This document shows, in pieces, positions 1 to 6,088 of a stretch of 7,516 bases of DNA (position 1 is the stretch's first letter; each line of letters begins with the position of its first letter). The notes under the pieces were generated by a model that was not told where the DNA came from, did no database searches, and saw nothing but the letters and a program-made list of their open reading frames with translations. Position numbers and translations under genes: made by a program. This DNA comes from Bacteroidales bacterium (GTDB lineage: Bacteria; Bacteroidota; Bacteroidia; Bacteroidales; UBA932). The stretch lies in NCBI GenBank assembly GCA_024401945.1, contig JAKSKC010000068.1, positions 1 through 7,516 on the forward strand, written 5' to 3'.

Positions 1-1
1 C

Positions 2-358
2 CCGAAGTTCGAGGGTAAGATTCCTGATGATATTGTGGCCCACATATACAACACCAACGTTGACTGCACGGTTGACTGGACCAAGGGCTCGGTGGAAAAG
101 AACGCATTCGGTGCGAAGAAGACCATCACGATGAAGAAACTCTCCAACGAGTTATTCGAGGCAGTGCTGGTTCCGCAGAACCTGGAGAAGCGTACTCCCC
201 TCATCGAACTCACGATGGGTGGCATCGCCTACCTGCTGGAATACTCCCTGAGCTTCCGTCCCGGCTACGTCCACACCGTGACCGTCACCCTCAACACCTC
301 CCCTGACCAGGAGATGATTGAAATCAACATTGATCCGGAAGTGAACCCCTGGAACTGA
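2..358 (+). CDS. Fimbrillin family (Mfa/FimA-like) surface protein, C-terminal part only
   Basis: The reading frame is open to the left edge, so this is the last 118 codons of a longer gene. The GTG at 35 is an internal valine rather than a start, because the frame continues upstream without a stop. The C-terminus has the pattern typical of Bacteroidales fimbrillin-like proteins (Mfa-like families): a strand of the form 'AVLVPQ', then a 'LIELTMGGIAYLLEYSL' strand pair, a 'F+PGYVHTVTVTLN' strand and a terminal 'INIDPEVNPWN' ending in Trp-Asn. Known family members are lipoproteins exported to the cell surface, where they form or cap short fimbriae. The signal peptide and lipobox would lie outside the window and cannot be seen. 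The gene is convergent with manA. It could be a subunit, a tip protein or a solitary fimbrillin-like lipoprotein; the sequence here does not decide. The family call rests on C-terminal pattern alone. Confidence 0.8.
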   Translation, partial: PKFEGKIPDDIVAHIYNTNVDCTVDWTKGSVEKNAFGAKKTITMKKLSNELFEAVLVPQNLEKRTPLIELTMGGIAYLLEYSLSFRPGYVHTVTVTLNTSPDQEMIEINIDPEVNPWN

Positions 359-402
359 CAAACAAAAGGTTCGATTTCCGGACCCTTTGGTCTATGAAAT
401 CG
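359..402 (-). terminator. Probable intrinsic terminator for the gpmI-manA unit
   Basis: A stem of 7 bp (CGATTTC at 372-378 with GAAATCG at 396-402) encloses a second 4-bp stem (GACC 381-384 with GGTC 389-392, loop CTTT). Read on the minus strand, the hairpin is followed immediately by the T-rich run AACCTTTTGTTTG (371 down to 359), as expected of a Rho-independent terminator downstream of manA. On the plus strand the hairpin is not followed by a T tract, so it is a weaker terminator for the fimbrillin gene. The internal loop and modest GC content of the stem limit confidence. Confidence 0.5.
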
Positions 403-406
403 CGTT

Positions 407-461
407 CCGGTGTACCGGCCTATTGAAATCTGCAGCAATAGGATCCTCATTGAAAAGGATC
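407..461. repeat. Three consecutive small inverted repeats in the convergent intergenic gap
   Basis: Three abutting, mutually compatible hairpins can be drawn. The first is CCGG-TGTA-CCGG at 407-418. The second is CCTATTG (419-425) with CAATAGG (436-442) around a 10-base loop. The third is GATCCT (442-447) with AGGATC (456-461) around an 8-base loop, sharing base 442 with the previous stem. Together with the 372-402 hairpin they make most of the gap foldable on either strand. They probably act as 3' ends of the two convergent transcripts, or simply as structured 3' UTR. None is followed by a strong T tract on the plus strand. No ORF or family of small RNA is recognised here. Confidence 0.4.
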
Positions 462-482
462 AACACCTGAATGTGAATGCTA

Positions 483-1514
483 CTACTTTATGTAGCTGGT
501 GAGTATCTTTACCCCGTCCTGCGGCTCGACCTTGAGGTTGAGAGCGGTGGCGGGGATAAGTATGGTCTCGCCCTGACGGATGTCCAGAGTCTCTATGACT
601 TCCACCTTCTCCTTTGACTCCCTCGTGATGCCGAAGGCCCTCAGGGTCTCTTTCGGTTTGATCTCAAGGGTGGATATCCTGGCCGCACCCTCCATGCACA
701 TCACCACGACGAAGGAGTCTATGTTGTGCAGGTCCTTGGTGTATTCCTCGTCCAGGTCATACAGGGAGGTGGTGAAATACGGGCACTTCACCAGGAGGTT
801 CTCCTGATTCTTTCCCTTGGTGTAACCGGTCCTGTAGCTGTATTTGGTCGTGAAATCGATAGCGTCCACCGCCTGCTCGGTATGCAGCTCGCGCGGCTTG
901 CCGTCCAGCCCGAGGCGGCCGTAGTCATATATCCTGTAGGTTATGTTGGAGGTCTGCTGGATCTCCGCCACGAGGCATCCGCCTCCGATGGCATGGATGC
1001 GTCCCGCAGGGATGAAGAACACGTCACCAGGGGCCACTTCATGGTCGCTGAGCACTTCCGTTATGGTGTTGTTCTCCACACGCTTCACATATTCCTCCTT
1101 GGTTATGGCCTTGCTCAGACCCGACATCAGATGCGCGCCCGGATCGGCTCCGAGGACATACCACATCTCGGTCTTGCCCTGGGAGTTGTGCCTTGTGGCG
1201 GCGAGTGCGTCATTGGGATGCACCTGTACGCTCAGGTCGGATTTGGCATCGATGAATTTTATGAGCAACGGGAATTCGGTCCCCGTGTGCAGGTACACCT
1301 TCTCTCCGAGGAGTTTCTCCTTCAGCGTTTCTGCCAGCTCCGTTATTGTCTTCCCCTCGTACGGGCCTTCGGCAACCACCGATTCGTTTCCGGCTACTGC
1401 GGAAATCTCCCAGCTCTCACCGATGTTTTTCTGGTCCGTTTCAATCCCCTTGAGGGCGGCTATCTTGTCACCGCCCCAGACGAGCGTCTTGAAAATTGGT
1501 TTGAATCTGAACAT
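483..1514 (-). CDS. manA: Mannose-6-phosphate isomerase, class I (short form)
   Basis: A cytoplasmic zinc enzyme that interconverts mannose-6-phosphate and fructose-6-phosphate, linking glycolysis with mannose use and GDP-mannose supply. The 343-residue protein matches the short, Bacillus-type class I enzymes rather than the roughly 390-residue E. coli type. The expected cupin metal ligands are visible: Gln97 and His99 in 'LSVQVHPND', Glu116 in 'GKTEMWYVL' and His174 in 'FFIPAGRIHAIGGG'. The conserved 'QTSNITYRIYDYGR' motif (residues 187-200) supplies the active-site Arg194. The N-terminal 'KPIFKTLVWGG' is also typical. The start at ATG 1512-1514 fits the usual family N-terminus; there is no Shine-Dalgarno sequence, only AT-rich sequence upstream. 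It lies 64 bases downstream of gpmI on the same strand with no clear TAnnTTTG box in the gap, so it is probably read from the gpmI promoter. Its 5-bp inverted repeat GCTAC/GTAGC (479-496) spans the stop codon. Confidence 0.95.
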   Translation of the reverse strand: MFRFKPIFKTLVWGGDKIAALKGIETDQKNIGESWEISAVAGNESVVAEGPYEGKTITELAETLKEKLLGEKVYLHTGTEFPLLIKFIDAKSDLSVQVHPNDALAATRHNSQGKTEMWYVLGADPGAHLMSGLSKAITKEEYVKRVENNTITEVLSDHEVAPGDVFFIPAGRIHAIGGGCLVAEIQQTSNITYRIYDYGRLGLDGKPRELHTEQAVDAIDFTTKYSYRTGYTKGKNQENLLVKCPYFTTSLYDLDEEYTKDLHNIDSFVVVMCMEGAARISTLEIKPKETLRAFGITRESKEKVEVIETLDIRQGETILIPATALNLKVEPQDGVKILTSYIK

Positions 1515-1578
1515 TGTCGTATAAAATTGGAATCAGAAGCCGTTTGAGAAGCTGCTCTGAAATGAAATTGTACTTTTG

Positions 1579-3108
1579 TTATATGAGCGGCTCGGCGGTC
1601 ATGGCCTCCGGCTGCGGGATGCCCATCAGCTTGAGGATGGTAGGAGCCACGTTGCAGAGGGCTCCGTCCTTGACTTCCTTGACTTCCGGGACATTGATGA
1701 CTATGAACTGCACTTCGTTGAGGGAATGTGCCGTGTTAGGGGTGCCGTCCTCGTTGACCGCGTAGTCGGCATTGCCGTGGTCGGCGGTCAGAAGGACTGC
1801 ATAACCGTGCTCGATGGCAGCTCCGACGACTTTCTCCACGAGCCCGTCGATGGTCTTGACGGCCTTGCAGATGGCCTCGTACACTCCTGTATGGCCGACC
1901 ATGTCACCGTTGGCGAAGTTGAGGATGATGACATCCTCCTTCTCGGTGTTTATGGCTTCGATGAGTTTCTCCGCAACTTCCGGTGCGCTCATTTCCGGCT
2001 GGAGGTCATATGTGGCCACCTTCGGCGAATTGACGAGGATCCTGTCCTCTCCCTCGAACGGAGTCTCGCGGCCGCCGTTGAAGAAGAACGTGACGTGCGC
2101 ATATTTCTCCGTCTCGGCGATCCTGAGCTGGCGCTTCCCTGCTTTGGAGACTGTCTCTCCGAGGGTGTCGGTGACTTCCTCCTTGTCGAAGAGGATGTGC
2201 AGTCCCTTGAACGAAGCATCATACGGGGTCAGACAGCAGTAGTACAGAGGAATGGTGTGCATCCCTTCCTCCGGCATATCCTGCTGGGTCAGCACTGCGG
2301 TGAGCTCGCGTGCGCGGTCGTTGCGGAAGTTGTAGAATATCACAGCATCCCCTTCCTCGACCTTGGCGAGAGGTTTCCCTCCTTCGGTGATGACTATAGG
2401 TTTGATGAATTCGTCGGTGACGTCGGCGTCGTATGAGGCCTGGATGCCCTCGAGGGCGGAACTGAACCGGGCGCCCTTTCCTTCCACGAGCATGTCATAT
2501 GCTTCCTTGACGCGTCCCCATCTCTTGTCGCGGTCCATTGCATAGAAGCGTCCGCAGACAGTCGCCACCTTGCCGGTGGTCTGCGCCATCTTCTCCTCCA
2601 GCTCCTTCACGAATCCGTAGCCGCTGTGCGGGTCGGTGTCGCGTCCGTCCATGAAGCAGTGCACGAATACGTCCTCCAGACCGGCCTTCTTCGCGTCGGC
2701 GAGGAATTCATACAGATGGTTGAGGGACGAATGCACTCCGCCGTGCGAGCAGAGGCCGAAGAAATGCAGTTTCTTTCCGCTTTCTTTGACATAGTCGTAA
2801 ACGGCCTTTATCTCCTTGTTCTCCTGCAGCTTGTGTGCCTTGCAGGCCATGTTGATCTTCACCAGGTCCTGATAGACCACGCGGCCGGCTCCGAGGTTCA
2901 TGTGACCGACCTCGCTGTTGCCCATCTGGCCGTCCGGGAGACCTACATATTCTCCGCAGGCCTGGAGATGTGAGAATGGATATTTTTCGCGGAGCGAATC
3001 TATGAACGGCTGTCCTTGGGTGTAAATCGCGTTGGAATGGTCGTGCCTTCCTTCGCCCCAGCCGTCAAGAATCATGAGAAGTACTTTTCTATTCATATCG
3101 GTTGTCAT
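1579..3108 (-). CDS. gpmI: 2,3-bisphosphoglycerate-independent phosphoglycerate mutase
   Basis: A cytoplasmic glycolytic and gluconeogenic enzyme that converts 3-phosphoglycerate to 2-phosphoglycerate using two metal ions, usually Mn2+, and a phosphoserine intermediate. The 509 residues match the usual family length. Alkaline-phosphatase-fold metal-site motifs are intact: Asp15 in 'LMILDGWG', catalytic Ser65 in '[11 protein letters not shown]', Asp402 and His406 in '[12 protein letters not shown]', Asp443 and His444 in 'TADHGN', and His461 in 'TAHSLN'. Substrate-site motifs are also present: His126 in '[11 protein letters not shown]', 'DGRDTDP' (154-160), Arg187, Arg262 and Arg265 in 'FRNDRARE', and Lys335 in '[15 protein letters not shown]'. 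The start at 3106-3108 has an A-rich leader (AAGAAAATATT) just upstream, as usual for Bacteroidota; ATG 3094-3096 (Met5) is a possible alternative. It is the first gene of the leftward unit, divergent from rnr and followed by manA. Confidence 0.97.
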   Translation of the reverse strand: MTTDMNRKVLLMILDGWGEGRHDHSNAIYTQGQPFIDSLREKYPFSHLQACGEYVGLPDGQMGNSEVGHMNLGAGRVVYQDLVKINMACKAHKLQENKEIKAVYDYVKESGKKLHFFGLCSHGGVHSSLNHLYEFLADAKKAGLEDVFVHCFMDGRDTDPHSGYGFVKELEEKMAQTTGKVATVCGRFYAMDRDKRWGRVKEAYDMLVEGKGARFSSALEGIQASYDADVTDEFIKPIVITEGGKPLAKVEEGDAVIFYNFRNDRARELTAVLTQQDMPEEGMHTIPLYYCCLTPYDASFKGLHILFDKEEVTDTLGETVSKAGKRQLRIAETEKYAHVTFFFNGGRETPFEGEDRILVNSPKVATYDLQPEMSAPEVAEKLIEAINTEKEDVIILNFANGDMVGHTGVYEAICKAVKTIDGLVEKVVGAAIEHGYAVLLTADHGNADYAVNEDGTPNTAHSLNEVQFIVINVPEVKEVKDGALCNVAPTILKLMGIPQPEAMTAEPLI

Positions 3109-3118
3109 AATATTTTCT

Positions 3119-3126
3119 TAAATTTG
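3119..3126 (+). promoter_or_regulatory. Bacteroidota -7 promoter element for rnr-rsgA-MATE
   Basis: TAAATTTG is an exact match to the Bacteroidota primary sigma -7 consensus TAnnTTTG. It would place the transcription start near 3131-3133, about 15 bases before the rnr ATG at 3147. No convincing -33 TTTG is found at the expected spacing; TTG at 3102-3104 is closer than usual. The position also argues against translation from GTG 3126, which lies inside this box. Confidence 0.6.
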
Positions 3127-3137
3127 TGAATACAAAT
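3122..3137. promoter_or_regulatory. 6-bp inverted repeat between the divergent promoters, possible operator
   Basis: ATTTGT (3122-3127) and ACAAAT (3132-3137) are a perfect inverted repeat around GAAT. It overlaps the two -7 boxes, which partly explains the symmetry: the consensus TTTG read on both strands creates it. It may therefore be a by-product of two facing promoters rather than a protein-binding site. No regulator gene is nearby. Confidence 0.3.
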
Positions 3138-3140
3138 ATA
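3133..3140 (-). promoter_or_regulatory. Bacteroidota -7 promoter element for gpmI-manA
   Basis: On the minus strand this reads TATATTTG, an exact match to TAnnTTTG. It predicts a transcription start around 3126-3128, some 18-20 bases upstream of the gpmI ATG at 3108. No clear -33 TTTG is seen; the nearest minus-strand TTG (3171-3169) is further upstream than usual and would lie inside the rnr coding region. Confidence 0.55.
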
Positions 3141-3146
3141 GTGAAT

Positions 3147-5147
3147 ATGAGCAGAAAAAGCGGCCGAACAAGGCGTGAAAATGACAGAAATCACAGTAAG
3201 AGACAGGCTCCGCAGTATATAGGGAAGGTGCAGATGACCCGAGAGGGGTTCATCTTCGTCCTGGTGGACGGAGAGGATGAGGATATATACGTCAAGGCGT
3301 CGAAGACCAGACAGGCTCTCAACGGGGATACCGTCAAGGTGGCTGTCACCAGGGAGAAAGGCCGCGACCGCAGGCGTGAAGGGGAAGTCATAGAGATCGT
3401 AAAACGCTCTGACCGTCCGTTCGTAGGAATTTACCATTGCGTAGGTGCCCGCGCCTGGGTGCTGATGCAGGCCCGGAATATGCCTTATGACATAGAGGGG
3501 GATGCCGAAGAGGCCGCGGCTCTTGGGGCGCAGCAGGGAATGAAGGTGGCGGCCCTTGTGGAAGGGTGGCGGAGAGGTGACAATTCTCCGTTCGGACATA
3601 TTGTGGACGTGCTTGGAGTGCCCGGAGAGAACAATACGGAGATGCATGCCATCCTGGCCGAATACGGATTGCCATACCGTTTCGACAAGACTGTGGAGAA
3701 TGCGGCTGACAGCATATCCGAGGCGATCACCGCGGATGACCTCAAGGGAAGGAAGGATTTCAGGGATACCCTGACATTCACCATAGATCCGGCCGATGCC
3801 AAGGATTTCGATGATGCCCTGTCCTTCAAGGCACTGCCGAACGGCAATTTCGAAGTGGGCGTGCATATCGCCGATGTATCATATTATGTGACTCCCGGCA
3901 CTCCTGTGGACAAGGAGGCGCAGTATCGCGGTACGTCAGTCTATCTGGTTGACAGGACCGTGCCGATGCTTCCGGAGAAGCTCAGCAACAAGCTCTGCTC
4001 GCTTCGTCCCGGAGAGGACAAGCTTACTTTTTCGGCCGTTTTCGAGATGACGCCGAAAGCTGAGATAAAGAGCAGATGGATAGGCCGGACCGTGATGTGC
4101 TCCGACAGGCGCTTCAACTATGACGAGGCTCAGGCAATAATCGAGTCGGGCGCGGCTGAGGACGATGCCGTGGGCGCTGCGGTGCTCGAGCTTCACAAGC
4201 TGGCCTCCATCCTGCGTGAGAGGCGTTTCAAGGCCGGGGCAATCAATTTCGAACGCCCGGAGATGAAGGTGGAGGTGGATGATTCCGGTAAACCGGTGCG
4301 CGTGTATGAGAAGGTTACCAGGGAGGCCAACTGGCTTATCGAGGAATTCATGCTTCTGGCAAACCGGACGGTCGCCGAGTTCATCGCCACCGACGGGAAG
4401 ATGAATGCGGTCACATCGAAGAAGGCGAAAACCTTCGTGTACCGTATCCACGGCGAGCCTAATTCGGAGAAGATACAGCTCCTGCGCGAGTTTGCAGGCA
4501 ACTTCGGTTACAAGATGGGCGATACCGGAAGCGGACCGGCAATAGCGGAATCCCTGATGACCCTGCTTGAGGAGGCCAAGGGCAGACCGGAATACGACGC
4601 CCTTCAGATGATGGCTCTCCGTGCCATGGCCAAAGCCTATTACACTACGGACAACATAGGTCACTACGGACTTGCTTTCAAGTATTACACCCATTTTACT
4701 TCGCCGATAAGACGTTATCCCGACACTATGGTCCACAGGCTTCTGGCGATGTATCTGGACGGTGCCGAAAGTCAGAAGAAGGACTATTACGAGCAGCAGT
4801 GCAAACACGCTTCCGAGCGTGAACTGGTTGCGGCGGATGCCGAGAGGGCCAGCATAAAGTACAAACTGGTGGAATATATGCAGTCCAGGATAGGTCAGGA
4901 ATATGAGGGGGAAGTGTCCGGCATTACCGAATGGGGCATGTATGTGGAGACAGAGCCTGAAAAGATCGAAGGCATGGTGTCCCTGAGGGATATCAGGTCG
5001 GATTTCTTCGAATTTGACGAGAAGCGCTACCGGCTGGTAGGGAAGCGGACGCATAAGACCTACCATCTGGGTGACCGCGTCCGGATAAAGGTGAAGGCTG
5101 CCAACCTGGAGCAGAAACTTCTGGATTACGAACTTGTAGAGAAATAA
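3147..5147 (+). CDS. rnr: Exoribonuclease R (RNase R / VacB, RNase II superfamily), compact form
   Basis: A cytoplasmic 3'-to-5' hydrolytic exoribonuclease that degrades structured RNA, including defective mRNA and rRNA. Counting from ATG 3147 (666 residues), the domains in order are: a short basic N-terminus (1-20); cold-shock/OB domains, with 'YIGKVQMTREGFIFV' starting near residue 24 and a second from about residue 90; the RNB catalytic domain (about 202-535); and a C-terminal S1 domain (about 583-666) starting 'GQEYEGEVSGITEWGMYV'. The catalytic acidic cluster is intact: Asp214, Asp220, Asp222 and Asp223 in 'TIDPADAKDFDDA'. The 'HFTSPIRRYPD' motif near residues 516-526 is also present. 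ATG 3147 is preferred over the in-frame GTG 3126 because that GTG lies inside the -7 box. The protein is shorter than the roughly 800-residue E. coli enzyme: it lacks the N-terminal helix-turn-helix extension and the lysine-rich C-terminal tail. Its stop overlaps the rsgA start (TAATG), suggesting translational coupling. Confidence 0.94.
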   Translation: MSRKSGRTRRENDRNHSKRQAPQYIGKVQMTREGFIFVLVDGEDEDIYVKASKTRQALNGDTVKVAVTREKGRDRRREGEVIEIVKRSDRPFVGIYHCVGARAWVLMQARNMPYDIEGDAEEAAALGAQQGMKVAALVEGWRRGDNSPFGHIVDVLGVPGENNTEMHAILAEYGLPYRFDKTVENAADSISEAITADDLKGRKDFRDTLTFTIDPADAKDFDDALSFKALPNGNFEVGVHIADVSYYVTPGTPVDKEAQYRGTSVYLVDRTVPMLPEKLSNKLCSLRPGEDKLTFSAVFEMTPKAEIKSRWIGRTVMCSDRRFNYDEAQAIIESGAAEDDAVGAAVLELHKLASILRERRFKAGAINFERPEMKVEVDDSGKPVRVYEKVTREANWLIEEFMLLANRTVAEFIATDGKMNAVTSKKAKTFVYRIHGEPNSEKIQLLREFAGNFGYKMGDTGSGPAIAESLMTLLEEAKGRPEYDALQMMALRAMAKAYYTTDNIGHYGLAFKYYTHFTSPIRRYPDTMVHRLLAMYLDGAESQKKDYYEQQCKHASERELVAADAERASIKYKLVEYMQSRIGQEYEGEVSGITEWGMYVETEPEKIEGMVSLRDIRSDFFEFDEKRYRLVGKRTHKTYHLGDRVRIKVKAANLEQKLLDYELVEK

Positions 5148-6088
5148 TGAAGGGTAAAGCGACCGTGGTCAGGAATACGGGAAGCCATTATATGCTTTCC
5201 GAGTTGCCGGAGTGGAACCTTTTCCCGGCGGTTCTCCGCGGGAAGGTGCGGCTTGGCGGAAGCGAGGCCACCAATCCGGTGGCCGTGGGGGACCTGGTGG
5301 AGTACGAGTCCGGGGCGGATGAGCCTTCATTGGTCCATCCTGCCGCCATAACCGCCATTTGTGACAGGCGCAATTACGTCATACGCCGTTCCACGAATCT
5401 CTCCCGACAGGCCCATGTTATCGCTGCCAACGTCGATGAGGCGTTCATTGTGGTCAGCCTCTATTTCCCGGAGATCAAACTTCCTTTCCTGGACCGTATC
5501 CTCGTTACTTGCGAAGTCTACAATGTGCCTGTGTCCATCGTGCTGAACAAGGTGGATATGTACAGGGACCTGGCAGCGGACCAGATAGCGGCTTTCCATG
5601 AGATATATGAAGGCGCCGGATACCGGGTGATCGAGACCTGTGCCCTCACCGGGGAAGGTGTAGATGAGCTCAGGGATGCCTGCCGAGGCAAGGTGTGCCT
5701 CTTCTCGGGCGAATCCGGAGTCGGGAAGTCCTCCCTTATCAAGGCTGTGGATCCGTCACTCAATCCGAAAACCGGGAAGATTTCGGAGGCTCACCTGCAG
5801 GGGAAGCATACTACTTCGTATTATGAGATGTTTCCGCTCTCATGCGGCGGTTTCGTGATAGACTCTCCTGGAATCAGGGGATTCGGCCTTGTCGATCTGG
5901 AAAAGGAAGACATTTACAGGTATTTCCCCGAGATGCTGCGGGTTGCGGACAACTGCCGTTTCGTCCCTTGCACCCACACGCATGAGCCGGGGTGTGCGGT
6001 CAAGGATGCAGTCGATGCGGGTGAAATAAGTGCCGAACGTTACAATTCCTATCTGGGAATGCTTGAGGAGGATAAGAAATTCCGCTAG
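5147..6088 (+). CDS. rsgA: Ribosome small-subunit maturation GTPase RsgA (YjeQ/YloQ)
   Basis: A circularly permuted GTPase that binds the decoding region of the 30S subunit late in assembly and is released on GTP hydrolysis. The 313-residue protein has three parts. An N-terminal OB fold covers about residues 1-70 ('ATVVRNTGSHYML' to 'NPVAVGDLVEYE'). The GTPase domain has the motifs in permuted order: G4 'NKVD' 134-137, G5 around 165-169, G1 'GESGVGKSS' 188-196, G2 threonines in 'GKHTTS' 219-224 and G3 'DSPG' 239-242. A C-terminal zinc domain carries Cys270, Cys275, His277 and Cys283 in 'CRFVPCTHTHEPGC'. All key residues are present and the length is typical. The ATG at 5147 overlaps the rnr stop by one base, and the MATE gene begins immediately after the stop. 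Confidence 0.97.
   Translation: MKGKATVVRNTGSHYMLSELPEWNLFPAVLRGKVRLGGSEATNPVAVGDLVEYESGADEPSLVHPAAITAICDRRNYVIRRSTNLSRQAHVIAANVDEAFIVVSLYFPEIKLPFLDRILVTCEVYNVPVSIVLNKVDMYRDLAADQIAAFHEIYEGAGYRVIETCALTGEGVDELRDACRGKVCLFSGESGVGKSSLIKAVDPSLNPKTGKISEAHLQGKHTTSYYEMFPLSCGGFVIDSPGIRGFGLVDLEKEDIYRYFPEMLRVADNCRFVPCTHTHEPGCAVKDAVDAGEISAERYNSYLGMLEEDKKFR

Noticed and set aside
726..1547. A 273-codon open frame on the plus strand, antisense to manA.
   Set aside because: The manA product is unambiguous with intact metal ligands. This frame shows no recognisable domain and runs through the manA start region.
2397..2404. TAGGTTTG on the plus strand inside gpmI, a match to TAnnTTTG.
   Set aside because: A six-fixed-base pattern is expected by chance in a window this size. 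It lies inside the gpmI coding region, antisense, with no gene downstream to serve.
1576..2436. A 286-codon open frame on the plus strand, antisense to gpmI.
   Set aside because: A shadow of gpmI, rich in Val, Asp, Gly and Leu because of the codon pattern of the real gene; no motif.
3105..3866. A 253-codon open frame on the minus strand across the 5' part of rnr and the divergent promoter.
   Set aside because: It overlaps the gpmI start and covers both promoter boxes. There is no domain signal, and the sequence is best explained by rnr on the other strand.
3936..5066. A 376-codon open frame on the minus strand, antisense to rnr.
   Set aside because: It lies wholly inside a well-supported RNase R gene. 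Its His-, Leu- and Arg-rich composition is typical of a shadow frame, and no family motif or promoter is seen.
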